Source: Lachnospiraceae bacterium
GTDB lineage: Bacteria > Bacillota > Clostridia > Lachnospirales > Lachnospiraceae
Assembly (NCBI GenBank): GCA_015056925.1
Contig: SVFJ01000009.1
Span: 1-64,000, forward strand
Length of the DNA stretch: 64,000 nucleotides
Reading direction: 5' to 3'
Shown: positions 30,981 to 41,022 of the stretch, piece by piece
Layout: every line of letters starts with the position of its first letter
Numbering within the stretch: the first letter of the stretch is position 1
The notes under the pieces: generated by a model
Told to the model about the DNA's origin: nothing
Databases searched by the model: none
Seen by the model: the letters and a program-made list of their open reading frames with translations, nothing else
Translations under genes and position numbers: made by a program

Positions 30981-32081
30981 TTAGTTCTGAGTAGCTTCCT
31001 TAATAGCTTTTTCACGCTTAGCTAACTCTCTGTCATGCTTAGCCATAATCTCAACTAACTGCTCGTAGCTTGTCTTCTGTGGATTCCAGCCAAGAACTGT
31101 CTTAGCCTTTGTAGGGTCACCCCAAAGATTATCAACATCTGTAGGACGATACCACTGCTCATTTACGCAAACAAGCATCTTACCTGTCTGGGCATCATAA
31201 CCCTTCTCATCAATACCTGTGCCTTCCCAACGAATCTTGATACCATTTGCTGCGAAAGCCTTCTCTGTGAAGTCTCTAACTGTATGTTGCTCACCTGTAG
31301 CGATAACGAAATCGTCTGGTGTCTCCTGCTGAAGAATTAACCACATACACTCAACATAATCCTTAGCATATCCCCAGTCACGAAGAGAATCCATATTACC
31401 AAGCTCTAAGTGATCCTGTAAGCCCTCTGCAATACGACCTGCTGCAAGTGTAATCTTTCTTGTTACGAAGTTCTCGCCTCTTCTCTCTGACTCATGGTTG
31501 AAAAGAATACCATTAACAGCGAACATACCATATGCCTCACGATACTCCTTTGTAATCCAGAAACCATACTGCTTAGCTACAGCATATGGGCTGTATGGAT
31601 GGAAAGGTGTTGTCTCTCTCTGAGGAACCTCTTCAACCTTACCATATAACTCAGATGTAGAAGCCTGATAGAACTTTGTCTTCTTCTCCATACCAAGAAT
31701 TCTCATAGCCTCTAAGATACGCAATACACCGATAGCATCAACATCACCTGAATACTCTGGTACATCGAAAGAAACCTGTACATGTGACTGCGCTGCAAGA
31801 TTGTAAATCTCATCAGGCTGAACTAAATTAATAATACGAACTAATGAAGAAGAATCTGATAAATCTCCGTCATGTAATGTAATTGCATTCTTTGCAATCA
31901 AATGATCAATTCTAGATGTGTTAGCAATAGATGCACGACGTGTAATACCGTGTACCTCATAGCCCTTCTCTAAAAGAAACTCTGCTAAATAAGAACCATC
32001 CTGTCCTGTAATACCTGTAATCAACGCTTTCTTCATAATTATTTCACCTTTCCTTAATACGCCTCTTGCGTTATCTTTCAC
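30981..32081 (-). CDS. gmd: GDP-mannose 4,6-dehydratase
   Basis: [59 protein letters not shown]. The likely start is an internal Met at 32036 rather than 32081. Confidence 0.96.
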   Translation of the reverse strand: MKDNARGVLRKGEIIMKKALITGITGQDGSYLAEFLLEKGYEVHGITRRASIANTSRIDHLIAKNAITLHDGDLSDSSSLVRIINLVQPDEIYNLAAQSHVQVSFDVPEYSGDVDAIGVLRILEAMRILGMEKKTKFYQASTSELYGKVEEVPQRETTPFHPYSPYAVAKQYGFWITKEYREAYGMFAVNGILFNHESERRGENFVTRKITLAAGRIAEGLQDHLELGNMDSLRDWGYAKDYVECMWLILQQETPDDFVIATGEQHTVRDFTEKAFAANGIKIRWEGTGIDEKGYDAQTGKMLVCVNEQWYRPTDVDNLWGDPTKAKTVLGWNPQKTSYEQLVEIMAKHDRELAKREKAIKEATQN

Positions 32082-32273
32082 TATATTAGTCTGACCAGCT
32101 GTCGCTCTCTCAGTTGCAAAGGCTATTATACATAAGACTTTACAACTGGTTTAGGGTTAATATTGTCTTTTTTGTGGATTATATTGACTTTTACTTTTGA
32201 CTGTTATAGTCTAATTCCATAGGATTACTATATAGGAAACATCAAAAACATACAAGTTTCTTACTATAAATAA

Positions 32274-33161
32274 ATGATTTTGCACAGAAAGGAATCAAAT
32301 ATGCCAGTTTCGCTTTTTACAGGCTCCACCGTAGCCTCCAAACGAATCATCTATACAGCCTCTGATTTTGCTAAGTTCAATCTAATCTTTTTACAGGAAA
32401 CCGGAGAACTGACCGCACAAAAGCCACATATCAGCAAGCGTGAAGGTCTCAACTCCTATCTTTTTCTTATGGTAGAAAATGGCTCCGGCAGCATCACCTA
32501 TGGTGGAGAAACCTACTCTTTAAGAGCTGGCGACTGTGCCTTTATTGACTGCCGACTTCCCTATAGCCACCAGTCCTCCATGGAGCTTTGGACCTTAAAA
32601 TGGGTACACTTCTATGGAAACTCTGTTAAAGGAATCTATGATAAATATGTGGAGCGCGGGGGACAATGTTGTTTTAAAACTTCACATCCCGAAAAATTCC
32701 AGACTGTGCTGACAGCCTTGTACGATATTGCCTCCTCCGAGTCATATATCAAGGATATGGAGCTGAACGAAAAACTAAACGCCTTACTAACGCTTCTTAT
32801 GGCAGAAAGCTGGCATCCTGACGTGCAGGGCATGGGCACACGCAAAAAGAAAGACCTCCAGGAGCTTCGTGCCTACCTTGATGAACACTATCAGGAACGA
32901 ATCACACTGGACGATCTTTCTGAAATTTTTTATATTAACAAATTCTATCTTACCCGCATCTTCAAGGAGCAGTTTGGTGTCTCCATCAATAACTATCTCC
33001 TACAGGTGCGCATTACTCACGCCAAGCAGCAGCTTCGTTTCTCAGATATGCCTATCGAGAAGGTCGCCTCCGAAATCGGCGTGGAGGATGTCCGCTACTT
33101 TACCCGCATGTTTAAGAAGGTGGAAGGCATGACACCAGGGGAATATAGGAAGAGGTGGTGA
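32274..33161 (+). CDS. AraC-family transcriptional regulator with N-terminal cupin
   Basis: 295 aa; cupin-like N-term; C-terminal double HTH ITLDDLSEIFYINKFYLTRIFKEQFG and VEDVRYFTRMFKKVEGMTPGEYRKRW. Only convincing plus-strand CDS in the window. Confidence 0.92.
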   Translation: MILHRKESNMPVSLFTGSTVASKRIIYTASDFAKFNLIFLQETGELTAQKPHISKREGLNSYLFLMVENGSGSITYGGETYSLRAGDCAFIDCRLPYSHQSSMELWTLKWVHFYGNSVKGIYDKYVERGGQCCFKTSHPEKFQTVLTALYDIASSESYIKDMELNEKLNALLTLLMAESWHPDVQGMGTRKKKDLQELRAYLDEHYQERITLDDLSEIFYINKFYLTRIFKEQFGVSINNYLLQVRITHAKQQLRFSDMPIEKVASEIGVEDVRYFTRMFKKVEGMTPGEYRKRW

Positions 33162-33174
33162 TTATGCCACCTCT
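33151..33174. other. Hairpin spanning a zero-gap tail-to-tail gene junction
   Basis: agaggtgg-tgattatg-ccacctct; loop contains the TGA of the araC gene (33159-33161) and the stop complement of the NTPase (33162-33164). Confidence 0.7.
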
Positions 33175-35915
33175 GGGTCATCGTCAACCCCAAAAAGTCC
33201 TAACTGATGTGATAGCCATACATCAGTTACATCATCCGTATAAGCCTTCTGCAGTGCTCCTAATATCTGTCCTTTCTCACCATCTGTTAATTCAATTGTA
33301 AGACTCGCGAAATCCTCCGGATTATTCTGAAAGACTTCATGACATTTCTCTACGAAGCTACATACTTCATCTGTAAAAATATGACCCTTTTCTCTAAGAA
33401 GCATTACAATATTATTTGCCGAATAACCAATCTTCTCCTCCTCTATGAACTTCTTTCTCCAATCACTGGAAAGTTCTGATAAATCTAATGGATATGCAGT
33501 TTCTGGCAAATATTTGATAATTTTCTCTTTCAATTCATCATTAAGTGACTCTTGATTCAAAAGATCTCTTATTTCTTCAAAACCTCCCGCTCTTTTTCCA
33601 GCTACATTAGGCAACAAATACCTTAAGTAATAATTTTCCACAAAAGCATTGATACAATCATCTTTCAAATATTCCTCTACAAGCGCTGGTGCTATTTCTC
33701 TTATCATCTCCAAATGTATATCATTACTTTCAATACGACGTATCAAAATATGCATATTGTCTCTATTAGGTTCAAAACTCTTTGTCTCCCAAATCTGTTT
33801 CAACAATTCATCATTATCTGCGTATCGAGATATATACTTGATTTTATAGGGTTCATCTCCCAAATAGTTCAAACCTAACAGCACATATAATGCATCTTCA
33901 TCCTCTTGTAATGCGTTAAATAGTTCCGCTTTATGTTTGAAAATATACGCCAGGAAAGGTTCATCTTCCGGAAATCTCTCTTCATCATCTTCATCTAATA
34001 TACCACGCCCTTCACCTTCATATCCAATATCCGTATAGAACTCAGTAATCAAGTCATATCTGCCCGCTCCCTTCAAGGCATGCACAACATATTCCATTAT
34101 GTAATCTTTTTGTTTCTCATCTTCCCACTCGAATAAATCCTCTGACCACGCAAGCACCGCCCAATTCTCTTTAGCAGTCCCTTCTTGCAGTTTATATATT
34201 ATCTTTTTCTCTTTCTCCAGACAAGAATCCGCTACACAATACGTTCGTCCCCACCATACATCCTGCTTATCTTCTACTGCCGCAAGCATATAATTAATAA
34301 TGGATTTGTTAACCAAAGCACGAGAATGATACTGGAACTCATGTAATGACTCAGATAACCTATTCCATTGCTTCAAACTTACTACTGTATTAAAGTTCAA
34401 ATCTTTTGTATGTTTATTTTCTTTAATAGCATATCGATAATTTCTAAATAAAATTTCTTCCTTACCTTCCGCAGTTATAATGCTTATATATTGTAAATAA
34501 TCCTTTTCTTCAATATATTCATAGCGTATCAAGTCATCCAACATGCCATATTCTCGATGTTTCTGCAATTTTTCCCAATATTGTATGTCCATCGATAATT
34601 TTTTCTTCTCTTCTCTCGTTAATTCTTCTATATATCCATGATACCCTTTACTAAGCTTCTCCTTTCTTTCCTTTTCTTCTTTTTTATCCACCTCAACTTT
34701 CCACTGCAAACCTCCATAAATATAACCTGCTTTATTTTTCAGTAATGCATAATCCTGCGGAAACACATTTTTATATATGACCATACACATTATTTTCATG
34801 GCGCTAAAATTTTCTCTTCCCAATTGATCATATCTGTTAAAAATGATGTTAAATTCATTTGCAATATTTTTAAGCATTCTATAATCATCCAAATGATCAC
34901 TACAGAATCCATCCAGCAAACCAACCTCTTTCTTTTCCAAAAAACGCAGCCCCGGACACATCTTTTGCAATTTTTCCCATACATTATCCTTTCCAACACA
35001 TGACATCACAGGCAGAATCATATCAAAAAACTTTGTTCTCTCCCAGCCGTTATTCTCAAACATACTGTCCTTCACCAAATAGAAAAATTTTACCTTTCTT
35101 ATTCGATTCACGTTTAAAAGGAAGTTAATCTCTCGCAATTGCTCAAATATCATAATATTGTCATATCTATCTAAATCTTCGATAATCAACAGTCTAATCC
35201 TTTGCTTATTTAACAAATATACGATTTCATCCATATATGTATCCAGCAATGCCTTTTCTACACCATTTTGACTATTCTCGACCGCAACTGTATTATCTCT
35301 AAAAGTACATGAAATCTTATCGGGAAACCAACCTTTAGGTAATTGATTAATCACTCTGCATATCGCAAATATAATTCCTGCTAATAAAACTGTAAACATC
35401 TTTAACTGAACCGTATTCTCATAAAAAAGCGGAAAGGCGTCATGCCTTCTAACCTCCTCAAAAACGGACAACTGAGGAATTGCAACAAAATAAAGTCCAC
35501 CTAGCATCAAAAAGAAAACCAATAAATAAAGACTAAATTTTACATTCTCTCTTAAATGCTGCTTTGTATAAATTCCAGAACCACTTATTGTATGCGAATC
35601 CAATTGGCATATAATTTGGTTCAACAGTTTCTTTTCTAGCGCATCAATTTCTCCACGTTTCTTCTCATGCCTAAAATTTCTAAGTGAAATTCGTAAACAT
35701 TTCTTACCTAGTATTATTCTATATCTCTTTAAGAAAGTCTCGATTACACTTGACTTGCCAGTTCCATACTCACCTGTAATCGCCACATTGCAAACGGTTC
35801 TATCCCACATTGCACGAAAGAAAAATTTATTATATTCCTTAAAATCCCTTCTTTTCAAAATCACAGGCGCCAGTGATTCTAATTTAACTCTTCGCTTCTC
35901 TTTTTCCTCACTCAT
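33162..35915 (-). CDS. YobI/KAP-like P-loop NTPase with two internal TM helices
   Basis: 917 aa; Walker A AITGEYGTGKSSVIETF; Walker B RLLIIEDLDRYD; two hydrophobic segments between them. Confidence 0.8.
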   Translation of the reverse strand: MSEEKEKRRVKLESLAPVILKRRDFKEYNKFFFRAMWDRTVCNVAITGEYGTGKSSVIETFLKRYRIILGKKCLRISLRNFRHEKKRGEIDALEKKLLNQIICQLDSHTISGSGIYTKQHLRENVKFSLYLLVFFLMLGGLYFVAIPQLSVFEEVRRHDAFPLFYENTVQLKMFTVLLAGIIFAICRVINQLPKGWFPDKISCTFRDNTVAVENSQNGVEKALLDTYMDEIVYLLNKQRIRLLIIEDLDRYDNIMIFEQLREINFLLNVNRIRKVKFFYLVKDSMFENNGWERTKFFDMILPVMSCVGKDNVWEKLQKMCPGLRFLEKKEVGLLDGFCSDHLDDYRMLKNIANEFNIIFNRYDQLGRENFSAMKIMCMVIYKNVFPQDYALLKNKAGYIYGGLQWKVEVDKKEEKERKEKLSKGYHGYIEELTREEKKKLSMDIQYWEKLQKHREYGMLDDLIRYEYIEEKDYLQYISIITAEGKEEILFRNYRYAIKENKHTKDLNFNTVVSLKQWNRLSESLHEFQYHSRALVNKSIINYMLAAVEDKQDVWWGRTYCVADSCLEKEKKIIYKLQEGTAKENWAVLAWSEDLFEWEDEKQKDYIMEYVVHALKGAGRYDLITEFYTDIGYEGEGRGILDEDDEERFPEDEPFLAYIFKHKAELFNALQEDEDALYVLLGLNYLGDEPYKIKYISRYADNDELLKQIWETKSFEPNRDNMHILIRRIESNDIHLEMIREIAPALVEEYLKDDCINAFVENYYLRYLLPNVAGKRAGGFEEIRDLLNQESLNDELKEKIIKYLPETAYPLDLSELSSDWRKKFIEEEKIGYSANNIVMLLREKGHIFTDEVCSFVEKCHEVFQNNPEDFASLTIELTDGEKGQILGALQKAYTDDVTDVWLSHQLGLFGVDDDPEVA

Positions 35916-35962
35916 TTATGTCATTCCTCTTCAGTAATATCTTTATGTAAACTAACTATAGT

Positions 35963-36002
35963 AAAAAAACAGGTAGAAGTCAAACCCTTTGACCACTACC
36001 TG
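35963..36002 (-). terminator. Intrinsic terminator after the epimerase gene
   Basis: caggtag...gtcaaa-ccc-tttgac...ctacctg stem followed by a seven-T run on the minus strand. Confidence 0.75.
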
Positions 36003-36019
36003 CATTAATTGTCAGTCTC

Positions 36020-37075
36020 TTAATCCTTATAATACTGGGCATACCACTGTGCGAACTTACGCAAGCCTTCTCGCAAACCAGTAGATGGCTTAAAGCCAAA
36101 ATCACGCTCCAACGCCGATGTATCCGCATAGGTAATCGGCACATCGCCTGGCTGCATTGGTACTAGCTCCTTGTGCGCCTCAAAATCATAATCCTGTGGT
36201 AATACACCCGCAGCCATCAGCTCCTGCTGCAAAATATCTACGAAATCAAGCAAGTTCTCTGGCTGATTATTACCAATATTGTATACTGCGTATGGTGGAA
36301 TCGGAAGTCCATCCTCACCCTTCTGACAAGCCGGCGCCTTCTGCATCACACGTGAAATACCCTCTACAATATCATCTACATAAGTAAAATCTCTCTTACA
36401 ATTACCAAAGTTAAAAATCTGAATCGTCTTACCTGCACGAAGCTTGTCCGTGAATCCAAAGTAAGCCATATCCGGTCTACCTGCTGGTCCATATACAGTA
36501 AAGAATCTAAGACCGGTAGATGGAATATCGTAAAGCTTTGAATAAGCATGTGCCATAAGCTCATTCGACTTCTTTGTCGCTGCATATAAAGATACCGGAT
36601 TGTCTACCTTATCATCTGTAGAATATGGAATCTTTGCATTGGAGCCATATACACTAGAGCTTGAAGCATACACCAGATGCTCTACCGGGAAGTATCTGCA
36701 TGCCTCTAATATATTGTAAAAACCAATCATATTAGACTCAATATAAGCATCTGGATTCGTAATCGAATAACGAACCCCCGCCTGTGCTGCAAGGTTTACA
36801 ACCACCTGTGGTCTATGTTCCTCAAACATACTGAAAATCAATGCCTTATCTGCAATACTTCCTTTCACAAATGTAAATGCAGAATTCTTATTCAACTCCT
36901 CTAATCGATGCTCTTTCAAGGATACATCATAATAATCATTCATATTATCAATACCTATAAGCTTCACTGTCGGAAAATCTGCCAGTAATCGCTTCACTAG
37001 GTTAGAGCCGATAAATCCTGCCGCTCCTGTAACCAATATTGTCTTACCTGTTAAATCAATACTTTGTTTTGCCAT
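36020..37075 (-). CDS. NAD-dependent epimerase, UDP-glucuronate 4-epimerase-like
   Basis: ILVTGAAGFIGSNLVKRLL, IDNMNDYYDVSLKEHRL, LVYASSSSVYGSNAKIPYS; start set at MAKQSIDLTG (37075). Confidence 0.88.
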   Translation of the reverse strand: MAKQSIDLTGKTILVTGAAGFIGSNLVKRLLADFPTVKLIGIDNMNDYYDVSLKEHRLEELNKNSAFTFVKGSIADKALIFSMFEEHRPQVVVNLAAQAGVRYSITNPDAYIESNMIGFYNILEACRYFPVEHLVYASSSSVYGSNAKIPYSTDDKVDNPVSLYAATKKSNELMAHAYSKLYDIPSTGLRFFTVYGPAGRPDMAYFGFTDKLRAGKTIQIFNFGNCKRDFTYVDDIVEGISRVMQKAPACQKGEDGLPIPPYAVYNIGNNQPENLLDFVDILQQELMAAGVLPQDYDFEAHKELVPMQPGDVPITYADTSALERDFGFKPSTGLREGLRKFAQWYAQYYKD

Positions 37076-37141
37076 GTCTCTCTCCTTAGATTTTATTTTT
37101 TCACACTCTATACATATAGCGCAAATCAAAGTAAAAAGCAA

Positions 37142-37169
37142 GAACAACCCATCAGTTGACGGGTTGTTC
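37142..37169 (-). terminator. Terminator-like hairpin overlapping the 3' codons of the vanZ-like gene
   Basis: gaacaaccc...gggttgttc with T-rich minus-strand sequence following. Confidence 0.55.
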
Positions 37170-37643
37170 CTTCTTATAATTATGAAAATGTAAACTCTTA
37201 AATATATGAACCATCCAACATACTGCTATCGCACTCAGATACCCAATCGCATCAAATACGATATCTTCCATCAACGCATAGCGCTGTGGAATGAACATCT
37301 GATGAAACTCGTCAAAGCAACTATATGCAAAGCAAATCGCAATCGCACCAAAAAGCTTCCTATGATAATGCTCCTCATCACATCGAATTGCCCAGAACGC
37401 TATCACACCAAGCATACCATATAACACAATATGTCCCCAGTCGCGTACCGTAAGTCCCATAATCCACGGTTGGCATGATAAATATTGATAACCTGACATC
37501 TCTTGAATATTCAGCATAACCGCAATTCTCTCTGTAAGCTCTACAGACGGCCGACCCGGCTGATGGGATAATAAAAAGATAGCAAACATACTAACCATTA
37601 CCAGTCCCACACAAAGAAAATGCTTTTTCCTCATACATATCAC
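37152..37643 (-). CDS. VanZ-like membrane protein
   Basis: 163 aa; HQPGRPS, CFDEFHQMFIPQRYALMEDIVFDAIGY. Confidence 0.85.
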   Translation of the reverse strand: MICMRKKHFLCVGLVMVSMFAIFLLSHQPGRPSVELTERIAVMLNIQEMSGYQYLSCQPWIMGLTVRDWGHIVLYGMLGVIAFWAIRCDEEHYHRKLFGAIAICFAYSCFDEFHQMFIPQRYALMEDIVFDAIGYLSAIAVCWMVHIFKSLHFHNYKKEQPVN

Positions 37644-37711
37644 TCCATTTCTGTCTTGATATGTATTATTATATTACATTTATCAGAATTTATTCAATAT
37701 TTTCAGAATAT

Positions 37712-38938
37712 TTACTCAATATATTCCTGATTAAAATAAATACCACGGAACGCATCTGCCTGCTCCGGTGTCGCAAATTTAATCACAAGCTCAGAACGCA
37801 CAGCCTCTAAAATACCTACTGGCATAATCTGGTGCTCCTCTTCACCCTCTGCAAAAGTCTTCTCAATCGAACCAAGCGACTCACCATCTACGGTAATCTC
37901 ACAGCTGTTATCTCCAGCAACAAATCCAAAGTCAATACCCAATAACACGTCCTCCAGCTCAAAGCCTGTCATTGTATAGATATAAGTCTCTCCATCTCTT
38001 GTGAAATTATCCACAGAATACCATGCAAAAGTCTCAAAATACTTTGCCATATCACTCAAAGGCTCTACCTCACTGCTATCATAGCCTGTATACGCCTTAA
38101 CCTCTGCATCAATCACCTCTGATAACAAATATGCATAGAGCTGATGCCCGGTGTCATTCGGATGAATACCATCATCTGTCAGTTCGTCAAACTCTGCATA
38201 CTCTCCACTCGAAAAGCCCTCTATCGCATCTACCACTGGAATATCATAGTGCTCTGCAATCGTCTGAATCCTCTGTGCCTTTTCAATATATCCTGCACTT
38301 GTTGCTTCAAGCATTGCAATCATAGAACACTTCGGATAACCATCTCTAACCGCCCTAATAATTGGCTCATAGAACACGTCTATACTCTCAGCGCTATCCT
38401 TCTCTCCGTAGCAAATCAACGCCAAATCATACTCTATCTCATCATTAAGCATCATCAGATTTGCATATCCTGCATAAGCAGAGCTATCTGCCAACGCAAG
38501 ATTCGTAATATTAACCTCTATCTGATATACCTGCTCCAGATATAGCTCAATCGTCCTCACCCAGCTGTACTCAGGCTTAGTAGCGCCATACGCTGTCGCT
38601 ATCGTATCTCCTACCACCAATATATCAACATCAAAACCATCCTTGAGCTTCTGATAGAAGGAATCCTCCTTCTCCAGCTCCGCTCTACGAATCGCCTCTT
38701 CTTCTGCTGCCTTCTGGGCTGCTTCTATGGCTTCCTGCTCCTCAATCTTCCTCTCGGCATCTACCTGAAGCTTAACCTCTTCCCAATGTGCCTGTGTCTG
38801 CTGCTCCTCCTGCAGATAGTTATACATCATGTATACCAATCCTGCAATCAGCAATACCGACAGTATCACAAATAAAATATTCCACTTGGTATTGTAGTGA
38901 ATCTTCTTAACCTCTTTTTCTTCCATATCTTTTTTCAT
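37712..38938 (-). CDS. Membrane-anchored SGNH/GDSL-family hydrolase with Thr at the nucleophile position
   Basis: 408 aa; TM near N-term; DILVVGDTIATAYGATKPEYSWV block I; DDGIHPNDTGHQLYA block V. Confidence 0.8.
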   Translation of the reverse strand: MKKDMEEKEVKKIHYNTKWNILFVILSVLLIAGLVYMMYNYLQEEQQTQAHWEEVKLQVDAERKIEEQEAIEAAQKAAEEEAIRRAELEKEDSFYQKLKDGFDVDILVVGDTIATAYGATKPEYSWVRTIELYLEQVYQIEVNITNLALADSSAYAGYANLMMLNDEIEYDLALICYGEKDSAESIDVFYEPIIRAVRDGYPKCSMIAMLEATSAGYIEKAQRIQTIAEHYDIPVVDAIEGFSSGEYAEFDELTDDGIHPNDTGHQLYAYLLSEVIDAEVKAYTGYDSSEVEPLSDMAKYFETFAWYSVDNFTRDGETYIYTMTGFELEDVLLGIDFGFVAGDNSCEITVDGESLGSIEKTFAEGEEEHQIMPVGILEAVRSELVIKFATPEQADAFRGIYFNQEYIE

Positions 38939-39017
38939 ATCACTCTCTCCTCAAAACTAAAACAATAAACCAATAGGTATATTATCATAGATTGGGGAAA
39001 TTTGCTAGGAAAAGCGG

Positions 39018-39746
39018 TTAAAAAAAGAGTCTCAAGTCATCATAATCCTTGCGAGTACCAATGTCATAACGCTTACCAGGCATCTCAAAAGCGTAGACAG
39101 GATAGTTCTGACACATCCACATAATCAATCCCCCCGGTGCATCTGCACTGCAACCACTCTCCAAAGCCTTATCAATCAAAGCAAGGTCACTCTTCGCATA
39201 GATATAAAATGGTGGAATCGCCCAGTGACTCTTTGGCTCCTGTGGCTTCTCTTCCATAGATAACATCTTATCTGTATCGTCAATCTCTGCAACGCCTGTC
39301 TTGCGAAGCTTCTCCAAAGCTTCCTCATAATGACGCATAACACAAGTAGCCTTCTTCTCCTCAAAATACTTTGCAAATGAACCAAGCGAGAAATCAAGCA
39401 GATTATCTCCTGCCAAAACCATAAGGTCGTCATCTATACCTACCTCATGAATTGCAAGTGATAAATCCTTTACCGCACCCAAACGCTTCTCATTGCATAC
39501 AGAGCCGTCATCTACGATTACGACTTCCTTGCTTAATTTACAATTCTTCTTCCAATTCTCAAAATGCTCCACAAACTTATGATTACTTACAATCACATAC
39601 TTAGATACATCCACTGTTGCATCCACATCTTCAAGAATTCTGTCGAGAATACTCTTTCCACCAACCTCTAATAATGGCTTAGGGAAATTCTCTGTTAAAG
39701 GATATAATCTTGTGGCATATCCTGCCGCTAATACTAAACATATCAT
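39018..39746 (-). CDS. Sugar-phosphate nucleotidyltransferase
   Basis: 242 aa; MICLVLAAGYATRLYPLTENFPKPLLEVGGKSI. Confidence 0.88.
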   Translation of the reverse strand: MICLVLAAGYATRLYPLTENFPKPLLEVGGKSILDRILEDVDATVDVSKYVIVSNHKFVEHFENWKKNCKLSKEVVIVDDGSVCNEKRLGAVKDLSLAIHEVGIDDDLMVLAGDNLLDFSLGSFAKYFEEKKATCVMRHYEEALEKLRKTGVAEIDDTDKMLSMEEKPQEPKSHWAIPPFYIYAKSDLALIDKALESGCSADAPGGLIMWMCQNYPVYAFEMPGKRYDIGTRKDYDDLRLFF

Positions 39747-40918
39747 GATAACTTCACTCCATCTGCTGATTTACAATAACATATTGCAAAAGAATCCTTT
39801 CGTTCCGGGAACTGCGCTAAATATCGCTCCGTAATAAACGCCGTAATCTGCTCCTTCTTAGAAGGGTCAACAATCGCCATCGAACAGCCATTAAAGCCCG
39901 CTCCTGAGAAACGACCGCCATAGATACCATCGCATTCCTTCATAATCTCATACAAAGTACTAAGCTCCTTCGAACCCGTCTCATATACATGAATCGAACT
40001 GTAACCCGATTCAAACACTAGCTTTCCAAATGCCGCTAAGTCTCCCTGTCTCCATGCTTCAACGCCTTTCAAAACTCTGGCATTCTCTTCATAAAAATGC
40101 TGTGCACGCTTACTCCAATTCATAGGCATCTTATCTTTATATTCATAATAAATTCCTACAGGAACATCTCTCAAATGAGCCTCTTCAAACTTACCGTAAT
40201 CCATGCCCGCATATGCCATCATCGCGTAGGCAGCACTCTTACACTCATCAACTCGTGTATTATATGCCGAACCAGCAAGCTTACGCTCTACGCCAGAGAA
40301 AATAATGGCAAACTCATATGACGGCATATCTGTTCCTGCCTGCACCAGCTCTGTTGAATCATCCAATGTATCGAGGAACAGCAGCTTGTCCTTACGGGAA
40401 TAAATCTCACAGCTCTGGTCAAGCTTTCCAACATTCACACCAATATAATCACGCTCTTCCGCCTGCGCTGTCTTTACCATATCAAGCTGTGACATCGTAA
40501 TATTATTCGCACTACATAACGCCAACATATAAGTAATAATCACTGCTGCCGACGATGACAAACCACCTACTGGCAATTCACCACGAATCACGCCCTTGAT
40601 ACCGCGAGTCACATCATACTTCTGCCTTAATGTCACAATCGCACCTTTGATAAAATCCCCCCACACGAATTCTCGTGTAAGCTCATCCTTCATCGAAAAG
40701 CACGCAGTCCCCGGATAATTGCAACTATATACCTCAATCATACCATCATCTGTCGGTGTAAAAATCATCTCTACACCCTTATCTATCGCAAAGCCTGTTA
40801 CTCTACCAAGCTGATGGTCTACATGCGCCCCCAAAGGACAAATACGATATGGACAAAAAACACGTTGCGTCTCTGTTATATCAGGAAACTTCTGTTTAAA
40901 TAATTCCGCTGCTGTCAT
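39743..40918 (-). CDS. GHMP sugar kinase, galactokinase family (galacturonokinase-like)
   Basis: CPYRICPLGAHVDHQLGRVTGFAIDKGVE, GGLSSSAAVIITYMLAL, GRFSGAGFNGCSMAIVD; 4-bp overlap with the nucleotidyltransferase. Confidence 0.8.
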   Translation of the reverse strand: MTAAELFKQKFPDITETQRVFCPYRICPLGAHVDHQLGRVTGFAIDKGVEMIFTPTDDGMIEVYSCNYPGTACFSMKDELTREFVWGDFIKGAIVTLRQKYDVTRGIKGVIRGELPVGGLSSSAAVIITYMLALCSANNITMSQLDMVKTAQAEERDYIGVNVGKLDQSCEIYSRKDKLLFLDTLDDSTELVQAGTDMPSYEFAIIFSGVERKLAGSAYNTRVDECKSAAYAMMAYAGMDYGKFEEAHLRDVPVGIYYEYKDKMPMNWSKRAQHFYEENARVLKGVEAWRQGDLAAFGKLVFESGYSSIHVYETGSKELSTLYEIMKECDGIYGGRFSGAGFNGCSMAIVDPSKKEQITAFITERYLAQFPERKDSFAICYCKSADGVKLS

Positions 40919-41022
40919 GCCACACCTCATCCCTTATCTCTTATTAATGTCAAATATACATTCACATAATAATAAATTACTAAAATGTATGAAATGAGTC
41001 AATACTGCTTCATACTAAAAAT

